Assembly: GCF_002102185.1 (NCBI RefSeq)
Contig: NZ_LQOW01000031.1
Span: 248,001 to 312,000, forward strand
Reading direction: 5' to 3'
DNA from: Mycobacterium fragae
GTDB taxonomy: Bacteria > Actinomycetota > Actinomycetes > Mycobacteriales > Mycobacteriaceae
Length of the DNA: 64,000 bases
Of the stretch, positions 37,545 through 46,450 are shown in pieces. Each line of letters starts with the position of its first letter. Position 1 is the first letter of the stretch. The notes below the pieces were generated by a model that was not told the DNA's origin, did not search any database, and saw only the letters and a program-made list of their open reading frames with translations. A program made the position numbers and the translations under genes.

Positions 37545-38827
37545 TCGCGAAACACACACGCGCCGTGCGCCTCACGACCTTGGTCAGCCTGGTCGTGACC
37601 CTCGTCGTCGGGATCACCGTGGTGGCCACACCATGGTGGAAACACCTGAGCAGAAACACGTACATCGCCTACTTCGCCAACACCAATGGTCTGTATACCG
37701 GCGACGAAGTCCGCATCCTCGGTGTCGCCGTGGGGACCGTGGAGCAGATCGACCCGCAGCCCAACGCGGCGAAAGTCACCTTCAGCGTCGACTCGCACTA
37801 CCCGGTGCCTGCCGATGCTCGGGCGGCGATCCTGTCGCCGTCACTTGTGACCGCGCGGGCGATCCAGCTCGTCCCGGCGTATTCCGGTGGGCCGAAGCTC
37901 AGCGACGGCGCGACCATTCCCCAGGAGCGCACTGCGGTTCCCGTCGAGTGGGACGATCTGCGCAAGCAATTGGAGAAGCTCACCGACTCGCTGCAGCCCG
38001 TGACTCCCGGCGGGCCGAGCGCGCTGGGCGAATTCATCGACACCACCGCAGCCAACCTGCGCGGCGAGGGGGATACCGCACGCGACACCGTCATCAAACT
38101 CTCACAGGCGGTTTCGGCGCTCGGCGACCACAGCACAGACATCTTCAGCACGGTGCGCAACCTGCAGCTGTTGGTGTCCGCGCTGTCCTCGAGCAGTGAC
38201 CTGCTGGCTGCGTTCAACAGGAATCTGGCCGACGTCAGCACCGTGTTGTCCAATACGCCCAACGAGTGGGCCCAGGCGATGCAGGGCTTGGACGGGGCGG
38301 TGAACGACCTGCGCGGCTTCGTCGCCGACAACCGAGAGGCTCTCGGCACCACCTTCGACCACCTCAACGCGATCACCACGGCCATGAACGACAGCCGCGG
38401 CGACATCAAGCAGACCCTGCACGTGGCGCCGACGGTGTTCCAGAACTTCATGAACATCTACCAGCCCGCACAGAGCGCGGTCACCGGTATCCTCGCCCCG
38501 GTCAACTTCGCCGACACCGTTCAATTCCTCTGCGGTGCAATCCAGGCTGCCGCCCGAGTGGGATCGCAACAATCGGCGAAACTGTGTGTGCAGTATCTGA
38601 GTCCGATCATCAAAAACCGCCAGTACAACTTCCCGCCGATCGGGATCAACCCGTTCGTGGGAGCGGCGGCACGTCCCAACGAGATCACCTACAGCGAGGA
38701 CTGGCTCAATCCGCACAGGCCACCGCCGCCGGCAGCCTCGACTCGGTCCGCGGACCCCAGCCAAGGGCTGCAGGGCTTGATGGTTCCTGCCGCCGCCGCA
38801 CCGGCGCCACCGGGAGGCACACCATGA
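37541..38827 (+). CDS. Mce family protein, MceD position
   Basis: A 428-residue protein with anchor helix (LTTLVSLVVTLVVGITVVATPWW), MCE domain (AYFANTNGLYTGDEVRILGVAVGTVEQIDP), the helical region with repeated LxxxL patterns, and a C-terminal Pro/Ala-rich end (PHRPPPPAASTRSADPSQ, APAPPGGTP). The start overlaps mceC and its stop overlaps mceE, both as ATGA. Confidence 0.91.
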   Translation: MIAKHTRAVRLTTLVSLVVTLVVGITVVATPWWKHLSRNTYIAYFANTNGLYTGDEVRILGVAVGTVEQIDPQPNAAKVTFSVDSHYPVPADARAAILSPSLVTARAIQLVPAYSGGPKLSDGATIPQERTAVPVEWDDLRKQLEKLTDSLQPVTPGGPSALGEFIDTTAANLRGEGDTARDTVIKLSQAVSALGDHSTDIFSTVRNLQLLVSALSSSSDLLAAFNRNLADVSTVLSNTPNEWAQAMQGLDGAVNDLRGFVADNREALGTTFDHLNAITTAMNDSRGDIKQTLHVAPTVFQNFMNIYQPAQSAVTGILAPVNFADTVQFLCGAIQAAARVGSQQSAKLCVQYLSPIIKNRQYNFPPIGINPFVGAAARPNEITYSEDWLNPHRPPPPAASTRSADPSQGLQGLMVPAAAAPAPPGGTP

Positions 38828-39945
38828 GACGCGGAGTGGCCGCGGCGCTTATCGTTTCGTGTCTGTATGCGTCGACGGGGTGTGAATGGCGAGGTCTCAA
38901 TTCACTCAAGCTGCCCGGAACGGAAGGTACCGGCAAGAGCTCGTACACCATTGCGGCGCAGCTGCCCGATGTCGTTGTCATTCAGCCCAACACCCGGGTA
39001 CGCGTGGCGGATGTCAACGTCGGGAACGTCACCAAGATCGAGGTACAGGACTGGCATGCCCTGGTGACCATGCGTATCAACGGCGATGTCCACCTGCCGG
39101 CCAACAGCACCGCCAAAGTCGGGCAGACCAGCCTGTTGGGTTCCATGCACATCGAATTGGCGCCGCCGACCGCCGAGCCACCGAACGGTGAGCTCACGGA
39201 CGGTTCGGTGATCCCGCTGTCGAAAGCAGCCACCTACCCGACCACCGAGCAGACGCTCGCGTCGGTGTCGATTCTGCTCAACGGCGGCGGGCTGGGTCAT
39301 CTTCAGGAAATCAACCAGGCGTTCGCGACGGCGTTGGCAGGCCGCGAGAAAGACATGCGCAGTCTGCTGACCCAGCTGGATACCTTCATCTCACAGCTGC
39401 ATGCCCAGACCGACGACATCATTGCGGCCACCGAGAGTCTCAACTCGTTGGCCGGCCAGGTCGCGGCGAAGGACCAGACCGTCGACAAGGCGCTCACCAC
39501 GATTCCGCAGGCGCTGGCCGTGCTGTCGGATTCGCGAACTAAATTGGCCGACGCGATCGATGCGGTGGGCAAATTCAGCGCCATTGCCGCCTCGACGGTC
39601 AACCAGACCAAGGAATCGCTCACAAACAACCTGCGCAACATCGCGCCAGCGCTGCGAGAACTGGCCAACGCCGGGCCCGCCCTGACCAAGGGGCTGGACT
39701 TCCTGTCGACCTACCCGTGGGTTAAAAGCAACGTCGCCAACTGGTTTCGGGGCGACTTCGCCAACATCACGCTGGTCATCGACCTCACCTTGAGCCGAAT
39801 CGACAGCGGTTTTTTCACCGGCACCAGATGGGAGGGAAACCTCACCGAACTCGAACTGCAGTGGGGCCGCACCATCGGCCAGATGCCCAGCCCCTACACC
39901 GCGGCCAATCCGCTGATTGTGCCCTACCACTTCGGGGGGTACTAG
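38824..39945 (+). CDS. Mce family lipoprotein, MceE position
   Basis: A 373-residue lipoprotein: signal peptide with lipobox (ALIVSCLYASTGC, acylated Cys20), MCE domain (IAAQLPDVVVIQPNTRVRVADVNVGNVTKIEV), and helical region (LNSLAGQVAAKDQTVDKALTTIPQALAVL). A lipoprotein at position E is the rule in mycobacterial mce operons (LprK/LprN type). ATG at 38824 overlaps mceD; the longer open frame inside mceD is spurious. Confidence 0.92.
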   Translation: MRRGVAAALIVSCLYASTGCEWRGLNSLKLPGTEGTGKSSYTIAAQLPDVVVIQPNTRVRVADVNVGNVTKIEVQDWHALVTMRINGDVHLPANSTAKVGQTSLLGSMHIELAPPTAEPPNGELTDGSVIPLSKAATYPTTEQTLASVSILLNGGGLGHLQEINQAFATALAGREKDMRSLLTQLDTFISQLHAQTDDIIAATESLNSLAGQVAAKDQTVDKALTTIPQALAVLSDSRTKLADAIDAVGKFSAIAASTVNQTKESLTNNLRNIAPALRELANAGPALTKGLDFLSTYPWVKSNVANWFRGDFANITLVIDLTLSRIDSGFFTGTRWEGNLTELELQWGRTIGQMPSPYTAANPLIVPYHFGGY

Positions 39946-39946
39946 C

Positions 39947-41422
39947 ATGCTGCGGTTGTCCCGTCGGATCTGGACACAGTTGGCGATTCTCGCGACGATC
40001 ACCATCACCGCCGTCAGCGTGATGGCGTTCGGCTTCGTGAAAGTGCCAGCGATGTTGGGATTTGGGCGATACACGGTGACGGTCGAACTGCGCGCCTCCG
40101 GCGGCCTGTATCCCACCTCGGTGGTGAACTACCGCGGCAGCGAAGTCGGCAGCGTCAAATCGATCAACGTCACCCGCGACGGTGTTCGGGCCGTTCTGAC
40201 GCTGGACTCGGATATCGCGATTCCGTCTGATGTGACCGCCGCAGTACACAGCCGTTCGGCCGTCGGCGAACAGTTCCTCGAACTGACACCGCATGCCGGA
40301 ACGGCAGCGGACGCTGATCGGAAACTGCGCGACGGCGATGTCATCCCGGTCGGCAGGGTAGCGGTTCCCGTCGATATCGGCTTCCTGCTCGACGCCACCA
40401 ACAGGGCGCTGCAAGCGATCCCGCAGGAAAACCTGCACACCGTCGTCGACGAATCCGCCAAGGCCGTCGCCGGACTGGGACCCGAACTATCCCGTATCGT
40501 CGACGGGTCGACCGCGCTGGCGATCGAGGGCGGCAAGACCGTCGATCCGCTTGCCAAGCTGATCGACCAGTCCCCACCGGTGCTCAACTCCCAAGTGCGC
40601 ACGTCGGATTCGATCGCAGCATGGGCACGCCGGATGAACTCGATCACCCGTCAACTCAAGGCCCAGGATGTGGCCGTCGCAGATCTACTCGACGTAGGCG
40701 GCCCGGCGCTCGATGAAGGCACGGCGCTGTTCGACCGGCTGGCGCCCGCGTTGCCGGTGCTGCTGGCCAACCTGGTGAGCCTCGGCAAGATCGGGGTGAC
40801 CTACCGAAACGATCTCGAGCAGCTGCTGGTGCTCTTTCCGCAGGGAACCGCCGTAATGTCGGCGATAGCGTTGCCGGACTCGGACAGCAAGCAGGCTTAC
40901 AAGGGCGTCTACCTCGACTTCAACCTGAACCTCAACCTGCCACCGCCCTGCAACACCGGATTCCTGCCCGTCCAACAACAGCGGGCGCCCGCAATGCAGG
41001 ACTACCCCGACCGGCCCGCCGGCGAGTTGTACTGCCGGATCCCGCAGGACTCCAGCATGAATGTCCGTGGCGTGCGCAACACCCCGTGCGAGGGGAAGCC
41101 GGGCAAGCGTGCGCCGACGGTCGAGCTGTGCGAGAGCGACGAGCAATACGTCCCGCTCAACGACGGTTTCAACTGGAAGGGCGACCCCAATGCGACTCTG
41201 ACCGGTCAAGGCGTGCCGCAGTATCCGCCCGGCACCGATCCGAGGCGACCGCCACCGTCAGCCGGCGCGCCCGCGCCCCCTCCACCGGTCGCCGTCGTCC
41301 CCTACGACCCGGCCACCGGAAAATACGTCGGTCCAGACGGCCGCACCTACACCCAATCCGACCTCGCCGAGACCACGAAAGGCAAAACATGGCAGAACAT
41401 GCTGATACCACCGAACAAGTAG
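39947..41422 (+). CDS. Mce family protein, MceF position
   Basis: A 491-residue protein: anchor helix (QLAILATITITAVSVMAFGFV), MCE domain (YTVTVELRASGGLYPTSVVNYRGSEVGSVKSI), helical domain, then a cysteine-containing C-terminal segment (PPPCNTGFLP, GELYCRIPQ, NTPCEGKPGKRAPTVELCES). It ends with a proline-rich tail and a PYDPATGKYVGPDGRTYTQSDLA motif common to MceF proteins. The TAG of mceE ends 1 bp before this ATG. Confidence 0.91.
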   Translation: MLRLSRRIWTQLAILATITITAVSVMAFGFVKVPAMLGFGRYTVTVELRASGGLYPTSVVNYRGSEVGSVKSINVTRDGVRAVLTLDSDIAIPSDVTAAVHSRSAVGEQFLELTPHAGTAADADRKLRDGDVIPVGRVAVPVDIGFLLDATNRALQAIPQENLHTVVDESAKAVAGLGPELSRIVDGSTALAIEGGKTVDPLAKLIDQSPPVLNSQVRTSDSIAAWARRMNSITRQLKAQDVAVADLLDVGGPALDEGTALFDRLAPALPVLLANLVSLGKIGVTYRNDLEQLLVLFPQGTAVMSAIALPDSDSKQAYKGVYLDFNLNLNLPPPCNTGFLPVQQQRAPAMQDYPDRPAGELYCRIPQDSSMNVRGVRNTPCEGKPGKRAPTVELCESDEQYVPLNDGFNWKGDPNATLTGQGVPQYPPGTDPRRPPPSAGAPAPPPPVAVVPYDPATGKYVGPDGRTYTQSDLAETTKGKTWQNMLIPPNK

Positions 41423-41913
41423 GGCAAGGGCTCTCGGGCACCCGGGCTTTGATCACGTTGGGCATTGCCATCCTCGTCGCCTTGGCCGGGGTCGGCGGCT
41501 GGCTGGGATACCGCGTCCACCAAGACCGCGCGGCGCAAGCACAACGCAATCTATACGTGCAAGTCGCGCGTCAGGCTGCGGTCAATCTCACCACGATCAA
41601 CTACACCGAGGTCGAGACTGACATCAAGCGGATCCTGGACTCGGCGACCGGCACCTTTCACGATGATTTCCAGAACAGATCGCAGCCGTTCGTCGACGTC
41701 GTCAAGAAAGTGCAGTCGAAATCGGAAGGCACCGTGGCCGAAGCCGGTGTGCTATCCGAGAACGGCGATCACGCGCAGGTACTCGTCGCAGTATCGGTGA
41801 AGACCTCGATTGCCGCTGCGCCGGAACAGGAGCCGCGCAGATGGCGGCTGCGGATCAGCGTCGAGAAAGCGGGCGACAGCGCCAAGATCTCGAACGTGGA
41901 GTTCGTGCCATGA
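41389..41913 (+). CDS. Mce-associated membrane protein 1
   Basis: A 174-residue protein with a short cytosolic N-terminus, one helix (ALITLGIAILVALAGVGGWLGY), and an NTF2-like extracytoplasmic domain (YTEVETDIKRILDSATGTFHDDFQNRSQPFVDVVKKVQSKSEGTVAEAGV), the Mam/Mas pattern. It starts 34 bp inside mceF in another frame and overlaps the next gene by ATGA. Mce-associated proteins are thought to stabilise the Mce complex. Confidence 0.86.
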   Translation: MAEHADTTEQVGQGLSGTRALITLGIAILVALAGVGGWLGYRVHQDRAAQAQRNLYVQVARQAAVNLTTINYTEVETDIKRILDSATGTFHDDFQNRSQPFVDVVKKVQSKSEGTVAEAGVLSENGDHAQVLVAVSVKTSIAAAPEQEPRRWRLRISVEKAGDSAKISNVEFVP

Positions 41914-42488
41914 GCAACCTGACCGCCATCGCACCACCGGAGGAGGATGTCGCCGACGCGGATGTCGTCGACATCGATGAAGCACCGGCCGAACCAGGCA
42001 CTGGATCCTCCTGGACTCGCCTTTTGGCTTGCGGTGTGCTGCCCGCGCTGGCGTTGGGCGTCGCCGTGGGCGACGGTTACCTGAAATGGCTCGACGGTTC
42101 GTCGCGCGAATCACAAACGGCGGCCGAGCAGTCGGTTCGAGCCGCCACCGATGACACGATCGCGATCCTGTCTTACCGCCCGGACACCGTCGAACGTGAC
42201 CTCAACGGCGCTGCTGACCGTCTCACCGGCGGATTCCGTCAGCAATACACTCAGCTCGTCAGCGATGTCGTTGCTCCCGGCGCCAAGCAGCAACACATTT
42301 CGGCGGTAGCGACGGTGCCGGCGGCGGCTTCGGTCTCCGCAACCGAAAACCACGCAGTGGTGTTGGTTTTCATCAACCAGACCACCACCATAGGCAGCGA
42401 TGCGCCCACCCAGACGACCTCAAGCGTGCGCATCACCCTCGACAAGGTCCGTGATCGATGGCTCATCTCGCAGTTCGATCCGGTATGA
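41910..42488 (+). CDS. Mce-associated membrane protein 2
   Basis: A 192-residue paralogue of the previous gene: an acidic N-terminus (PPEEDVADADVVDIDEAPAEPG), a helix (LLACGVLPALALGVAVGDGYL), then the same domain type (RDLNGAADRLTGGFRQQYTQLVSDVVAPGAK, VVLVFINQTTT, RWLISQFDPV). ATGA overlaps occur at both ends, so the operon continues without a break into the mycolyltransferase-like gene. Confidence 0.86.
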   Translation: MSNLTAIAPPEEDVADADVVDIDEAPAEPGTGSSWTRLLACGVLPALALGVAVGDGYLKWLDGSSRESQTAAEQSVRAATDDTIAILSYRPDTVERDLNGAADRLTGGFRQQYTQLVSDVVAPGAKQQHISAVATVPAAASVSATENHAVVLVFINQTTTIGSDAPTQTTSSVRITLDKVRDRWLISQFDPV

Positions 42489-43369
42489 ACGTGAGGGCCA
42501 CGTCGATGCTCCGGGTGCTCAGCGCGATCGTGCTGGCAGCCGGATTGTCAAGTGCCACCGCCCGTGCGGCCAATTTTGAGGGCCTGATGGTGCCGTCCGC
42601 TTCGATGGGCCGCGATATCCCGGTGGCCTTTTTGGCCGGTGGGCCGCACGCGGTGTTTCTACTGGATGCGTTCAATGCGGCGCCGGACGTCAGCAACTGG
42701 GTGACCGCGGGTAATGCGATGAACACGCTTGCCGGTAAGGGGATTTCGGTGGCCGCACCGGCCGGCGGCGCCTACAGCATGTACACCGATTGGGAGCGGG
42801 ACGGCAGCAGGCAATGGGACACGTTCCTGTCCCGCGAGCTACCGGACTGGTTGGCTGCCAACAAGGGACTGGCCCCAGGTGGGCACGGCGTGGTCGGCGC
42901 CGCGCAAGGCGGATACGCGGCCGCGGTGCTGGCCACGTTCCACCCCGACCGATTCCGTTACGCCGGATCGCTGTCGGGATTCCTGGCGCCCGAAAGGACC
43001 GGCGTGGACGGAGCCATCACCGCGGGCCTGAAGCAAGGCGGTGGCGTCGACACCGACAACATGTGGGGCGCACCGCAATTGGGCCGGTGGAAGTGGCATT
43101 CCCCGAACCAGAACATTCAGCAGCTGGTGGACAACAACACCCGGCTGTGGGTCTACAGCCCGGGCAGCGGGGCGCCGAGCGATCAGGCCGCGATGATCGG
43201 CTACCCCGATATCGCGCAGGGCACCAACGCGACGTTCTACTCCCACTACCGAGACGTCGGCGGCCGCAACGGCCACTTCGACCTCGGCCGCGGCGGAGAC
43301 AACGACTGGTCGACGTGGGGCCAACAGCTTGGAGCAATGTCCGGCGATCTCGCCGCAAACATTCGGTAG
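42485..43369 (+). CDS. MPT51/FbpD-like antigen 85-fold protein without the nucleophile serine
   Basis: A 294-residue exported protein: signal peptide about 1-29 (MLRVLSAIVLAAGLSSATARAA), then the alpha/beta-hydrolase fold of the antigen 85 family, closest in my memory to MPT51: ENLMVPS-like EGLMVPSASMGRDIPVAFLAGGPHAV, LLDAFNAAPDVSNWVTAGNAMNTLAGKGI, and the C-terminal NGHFDLGRGGDNDWSTWGQQLGAMSGD. The elbow reads VGAAQGGYAA, so the GxSxG serine is Ala; it is probably non-catalytic, as MPT51 is. ATG at 42485 overlaps the mce-associated gene (ATGA), so it is co-translated with the mce operon, an unusual setting. A role binding cell-wall ligands is an inference. Confidence 0.88.
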   Translation: MNVRATSMLRVLSAIVLAAGLSSATARAANFEGLMVPSASMGRDIPVAFLAGGPHAVFLLDAFNAAPDVSNWVTAGNAMNTLAGKGISVAAPAGGAYSMYTDWERDGSRQWDTFLSRELPDWLAANKGLAPGGHGVVGAAQGGYAAAVLATFHPDRFRYAGSLSGFLAPERTGVDGAITAGLKQGGGVDTDNMWGAPQLGRWKWHSPNQNIQQLVDNNTRLWVYSPGSGAPSDQAAMIGYPDIAQGTNATFYSHYRDVGGRNGHFDLGRGGDNDWSTWGQQLGAMSGDLAANIR

Positions 43370-43375
43370 GGCATC

Positions 43376-43855
43376 ATGAGGATCCCGTTCCTAATAGTCG
43401 CTTCGTTCATCGCGGTCGGCGCTGCGTTACTAGCCCCACCGGTGGCCACAGCGGACAACTCGCGGCTCAACAACGGTGTGGTCACCAACGTCGACACGAT
43501 CAAAAAGCACGCCGGTTGCACCACCGACCTGCGGATCAACCCGCAGCTGCAGCTGGCCGCGCAGTGGCACACGGTCGATCTGCTCAACAATCGTGACCTC
43601 GACGGCGATATCGGCTCGGACGGGTCGACGGTGCAGGACCGAGCCCGTGGCGCGGGCTACAACGGGACCGTCGCCGAGACGGTGGCCATCAACCAGTCGC
43701 TGGCCATCAATGGCCTTGACATCATGGGCAATTGGTATTACCGCCCCGACTACTACGCGATCATGTCGAACTGCGCCAACACCCAGATCGGGGTGTGGTC
43801 GGAGAACAGCCTGGACCGCAGTGTCGTCGTCGCCGTGTACGGAAAGCCGGTGTGA
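43376..43855 (+). CDS. Secreted CAP/SCP-like domain protein
   Basis: A 159-residue protein: signal peptide 1-26 (IPFLIVASFIAVGAALLAPPVATA), then a CAP-like core: VDTIKKHAGCTTDLRINPQLQLAAQWHTVDLLNN, DGSTVQDRARGAGYNGTVAETVA, YYAIMSNCANTQIGVW. The helix-then-AETVA layout and two cysteines match the bacterial CAP superfamily; histidine and glutamate positions are only partly kept. It starts 6 bp after the MPT51-like gene and continues that operon. Function unknown. Confidence 0.82.
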   Translation: MRIPFLIVASFIAVGAALLAPPVATADNSRLNNGVVTNVDTIKKHAGCTTDLRINPQLQLAAQWHTVDLLNNRDLDGDIGSDGSTVQDRARGAGYNGTVAETVAINQSLAINGLDIMGNWYYRPDYYAIMSNCANTQIGVWSENSLDRSVVVAVYGKPV

Positions 43856-43860
43856 TCATC

Positions 43861-44214
43861 ATGAAGTTCGGTATGTGGTTCGGCGCATTGGTTATTGCGG
43901 CGACGATTCCGCTGGCGCCGCGGGCGCATGCCGCTCCGGCGCCCGAGGTGGAGTACGTCTACGACGTGACGGTGCGGCGCCACTACAGTTTCGCGACTCC
44001 GGCCGATGCCGTGAACTACGGCTACGGAATCTGCGACAAGGTCCGCCACGGCGCCGGCTACGCGCAAGTCATGGGCGATGTGAAGAATGACGTACGGCCC
44101 AACGACGAGTTTGCGGCCAATTACCTCGTCTCGTACGCCGTTAATCTCTTTTGTCCTGACCAGCTGTGGCAGCTGCGCAACTCCGCGGCCAACTATGTGC
44201 CACCGCCGCAGTAG
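43861..44214 (+). CDS. Secreted DUF732 protein at the end of the mce operon
   Basis: A 117-residue protein: signal peptide 1-24 (KFGMWFGALVIAATIPLAPRAHA), DUF732-like core (YSFATPADAVNYGYGICDKVRHGAGYAQVMGDVKNDVRPNDEFAANYLVSYAVNLFCPDQLW). Two cysteines lie in the usual places. ATG at 43861 is 5 bp past the CAP gene stop; GTG at 43852 in frame is an alternative. It is the last visible gene of the extended mce operon. Confidence 0.84.
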   Translation: MKFGMWFGALVIAATIPLAPRAHAAPAPEVEYVYDVTVRRHYSFATPADAVNYGYGICDKVRHGAGYAQVMGDVKNDVRPNDEFAANYLVSYAVNLFCPDQLWQLRNSAANYVPPPQ

Positions 44215-44343
44215 TTACCCGCCGGCGTTTCCCAAGTCCGGCGCATACGAGGGCGGCGGGTAGACGCCCCTGAGCAGCCATGCGTACGCGGCGATGCCGT
44301 ATTCCAGCTCGTCGCTGGCATCGTAGTCCGGGTTTGGATTCAT
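44215..44343 (-). CDS. Small hypothetical protein (42 residues)
   Basis: A short frame with mycobacterial codon use: it begins MNPNPDYDASDELEY and ends PPPSYAPDLGNAGG. The sequence is acidic and aromatic, with GIAAYAWLLRGVYPP in the middle. A GAAGGG ribosome site lies 9 bp before the ATG. It fills the space between the mce operon end and the acyl-CoA dehydrogenase gene, from which it could be expressed on the opposite strand of the mce genes. Function unknown; moderate confidence that it is translated. Confidence 0.5.
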   Translation of the reverse strand: MNPNPDYDASDELEYGIAAYAWLLRGVYPPPSYAPDLGNAGG

Positions 44344-44413
44344 GTGCCTAACCCTTCATCAGGCCCGGCGACTTTGGAAGCCTTTTGCGCAAGCAGACGC
44401 AAAAGCAACACCG

Positions 44414-46342
44414 CTACTCGGGCAGATGCTCGGGGTGCAGCATCTCGGCGTAGCGCAGCTGCTCGGGGATCCCGAACCCGTCGACCAGGGTCTCGGCGTA
44501 CGGCCGCAGTAACCGGCACCGGTCGTTGATGCCGCGGGTGACCGCCTTGGCGCGTTCGGTGGACAGATACCGGTGCTCGATATACCACGCCTTGTCGTCT
44601 TCGATCACCGACAATGCGTAGAGGTCACACACCATCTCCAGCACCTCGCGGGCCTCGTCATCCTCACACGAGTCGATCCCGGCGACGAACGCCTCCAGCA
44701 CCACCCGGTCGATATGCGCGGTCGCCGCGTGCAGCACGTGGTCCTGCACCGCGTTGAACGCGTCGAACGCTGACATCTCATTGGATTTGGCCTGCAGCCG
44801 GCGCGCCACCGAAGACAGCAGATACTCCTCGCGGTCCTCGAACATCTTGACCTGGGTGCCGCGGTTGAACAGGCTGCCCTCTTCCTCGCTGTCCTGGCGG
44901 GCGTCGATGATCCGCTGCATAATCGCCTCGGCCGCAGTACGTTTGATCACCCGGTCGCTGACGGCGTTGGCGGCGAAGCGAACCCATTCGACGGGACTCA
45001 TGCTGCGGATGTCGTCGGCGTAGGCGGTCAGCAATTCCTTGGCCACCAATTGAGTCAGCACGTGGTTGTCACCTTCGAAGGTGGTGAACACGTCGGTGTC
45101 GGCCCGCAGCGCGATCAGCCGGTTCTCGGCCATGTAGCCCGCGCCGCCGCAGGCCTCGCGCGCTTCCTGGATGGCCCGGCTGGCGTGCCACGTGTTGGCC
45201 GCCTTCAGCCCGGCCGCCCGCGACTCCAGCTCACGCTGCTCCTCCGCGTCCGGAGCATCCGACGTCTGCAGATCGTGGCACTTGGACACCAGCTCGTTCT
45301 GCGCGAATTGCAGCGCGTAGGACTTCGCGATCAGCGGGAACAGCCGCCGCTGGTGCACCAGGTAGTCCATGATCAGCACCTCGGCCTCGTCGTCAGGTGC
45401 ACTGAATTGCCTGCGCTGCAACGCATACCGGGTGGCGATGTCCAACGCGACGCGGGCGGCGTTGCCCGCGCTCCCGCCCACGCTGACCCGCCCGCGGATC
45501 AATGTGCCGATCATGGTGAAGAACCGGCGGTTGGGGTTCTCGATGGGCGAGCTGTAGGTGCCGTCGGGTGCGACGTCGCCGTACTTGTTCAGCAGGTTCA
45601 CCCGCGGAACACGCACGTGGTCGAACGTGATGCGGCCGTTGTCGACGCCGGGCAGCCCGCCCTTGTAGTGGTTGTCCGATGTCGTCACCCCAGGCAGGTC
45701 GTTGCCGTCAGCGTCGCGGATCGGCACGACGAAGCAGTGGACGCCGTGGTTCACCGGCTCGCCGTCCTGGTTGGTGATGAGCTGCGCGAATACCGCTGCT
45801 ACGGTTGCAGTTTCGGCGGCTCCGCCGATGTAGTCCTTGCGGGCGGTCGGGGTGGCCGAGTCGATCACGAACTCCTCGGTAGAGGCGTCATAGGTAGCGG
45901 TCGTCTCCAGCGACTGGACGTCGCTGCCGTGGCCGGTTTCGGTCATCGCGAAACAGCCGCGCAGGTCGAGATTGATGATCTTTTTCACGTACGCCTCGTG
46001 GTGGCGCTCGGTGCCCAGGTTCTCGATGGCCCCGCCGAACAAACCCCACTGCACACCGGCCTTGACCATCAGGGACAGGTCCGACATCGCCAGCATCTCG
46101 ATCATCGTGATAGCCGCGCCGACGTTGCCGTTGCCGCCGTGCTCTTTGCGGAAGCCGTCGTCGGCTGCGCCGGCGGCGGCCATGATCTTCATCTGTTCCA
46201 CCACCTTGGTGCGTGCGATGACCGTGTTCGGTGTGTAGTGAGGGCGGAAGATCTCGTCGGTCAACCTGGCCCGCATCTGGTTCTTCACGTCGCGCCAACG
46301 CCCGTCCAGCGTGTTGCGCAGGTGCTCGGCAGTGGTGGTCAT
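44414..46342 (-). CDS. Acyl-CoA dehydrogenase/oxidase family protein
   Basis: A 642-residue flavoprotein, much longer than classic acyl-CoA dehydrogenases (about 380-400) and of the acyl-CoA-oxidase-like type. The FAD/substrate motif is GCFAMTETGHGSDVQSLETTA near 135; the central sheet includes GVHCFVVPIRDADGNDLPGV; the helical part includes ACGGAGYMAENRL and the THFEGDNHV-like FTTFEGDNHVLTQLVAKELL. It would oxidise acyl-CoA thioesters in fatty-acid or sterol side-chain degradation, which fits an mce lipid-import neighbour. Start ATG at 46342; the longer frame to 46390 overlaps the divergent promoter region. Confidence 0.9.
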   Translation of the reverse strand: MTTTAEHLRNTLDGRWRDVKNQMRARLTDEIFRPHYTPNTVIARTKVVEQMKIMAAAGAADDGFRKEHGGNGNVGAAITMIEMLAMSDLSLMVKAGVQWGLFGGAIENLGTERHHEAYVKKIINLDLRGCFAMTETGHGSDVQSLETTATYDASTEEFVIDSATPTARKDYIGGAAETATVAAVFAQLITNQDGEPVNHGVHCFVVPIRDADGNDLPGVTTSDNHYKGGLPGVDNGRITFDHVRVPRVNLLNKYGDVAPDGTYSSPIENPNRRFFTMIGTLIRGRVSVGGSAGNAARVALDIATRYALQRRQFSAPDDEAEVLIMDYLVHQRRLFPLIAKSYALQFAQNELVSKCHDLQTSDAPDAEEQRELESRAAGLKAANTWHASRAIQEAREACGGAGYMAENRLIALRADTDVFTTFEGDNHVLTQLVAKELLTAYADDIRSMSPVEWVRFAANAVSDRVIKRTAAEAIMQRIIDARQDSEEEGSLFNRGTQVKMFEDREEYLLSSVARRLQAKSNEMSAFDAFNAVQDHVLHAATAHIDRVVLEAFVAGIDSCEDDEAREVLEMVCDLYALSVIEDDKAWYIEHRYLSTERAKAVTRGINDRCRLLRPYAETLVDGFGIPEQLRYAEMLHPEHLPE

Positions 46343-46450
46343 ACCCGACGGTAACGCGCCGTCCCCGCTGCCGGGCAAGTGTCGACCCAACCCGCAGGCC
46401 GAGCATTACTATCTGTACGGCGCTCGCCGCCGCCTACCGGGAGGAACGGC

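Noticed and set aside
38102-38764. Several minus-strand frames over 200 codons inside the mce genes
   Set aside because: They mirror the high-GC third positions of the mce reading frames and lack any domain pattern.
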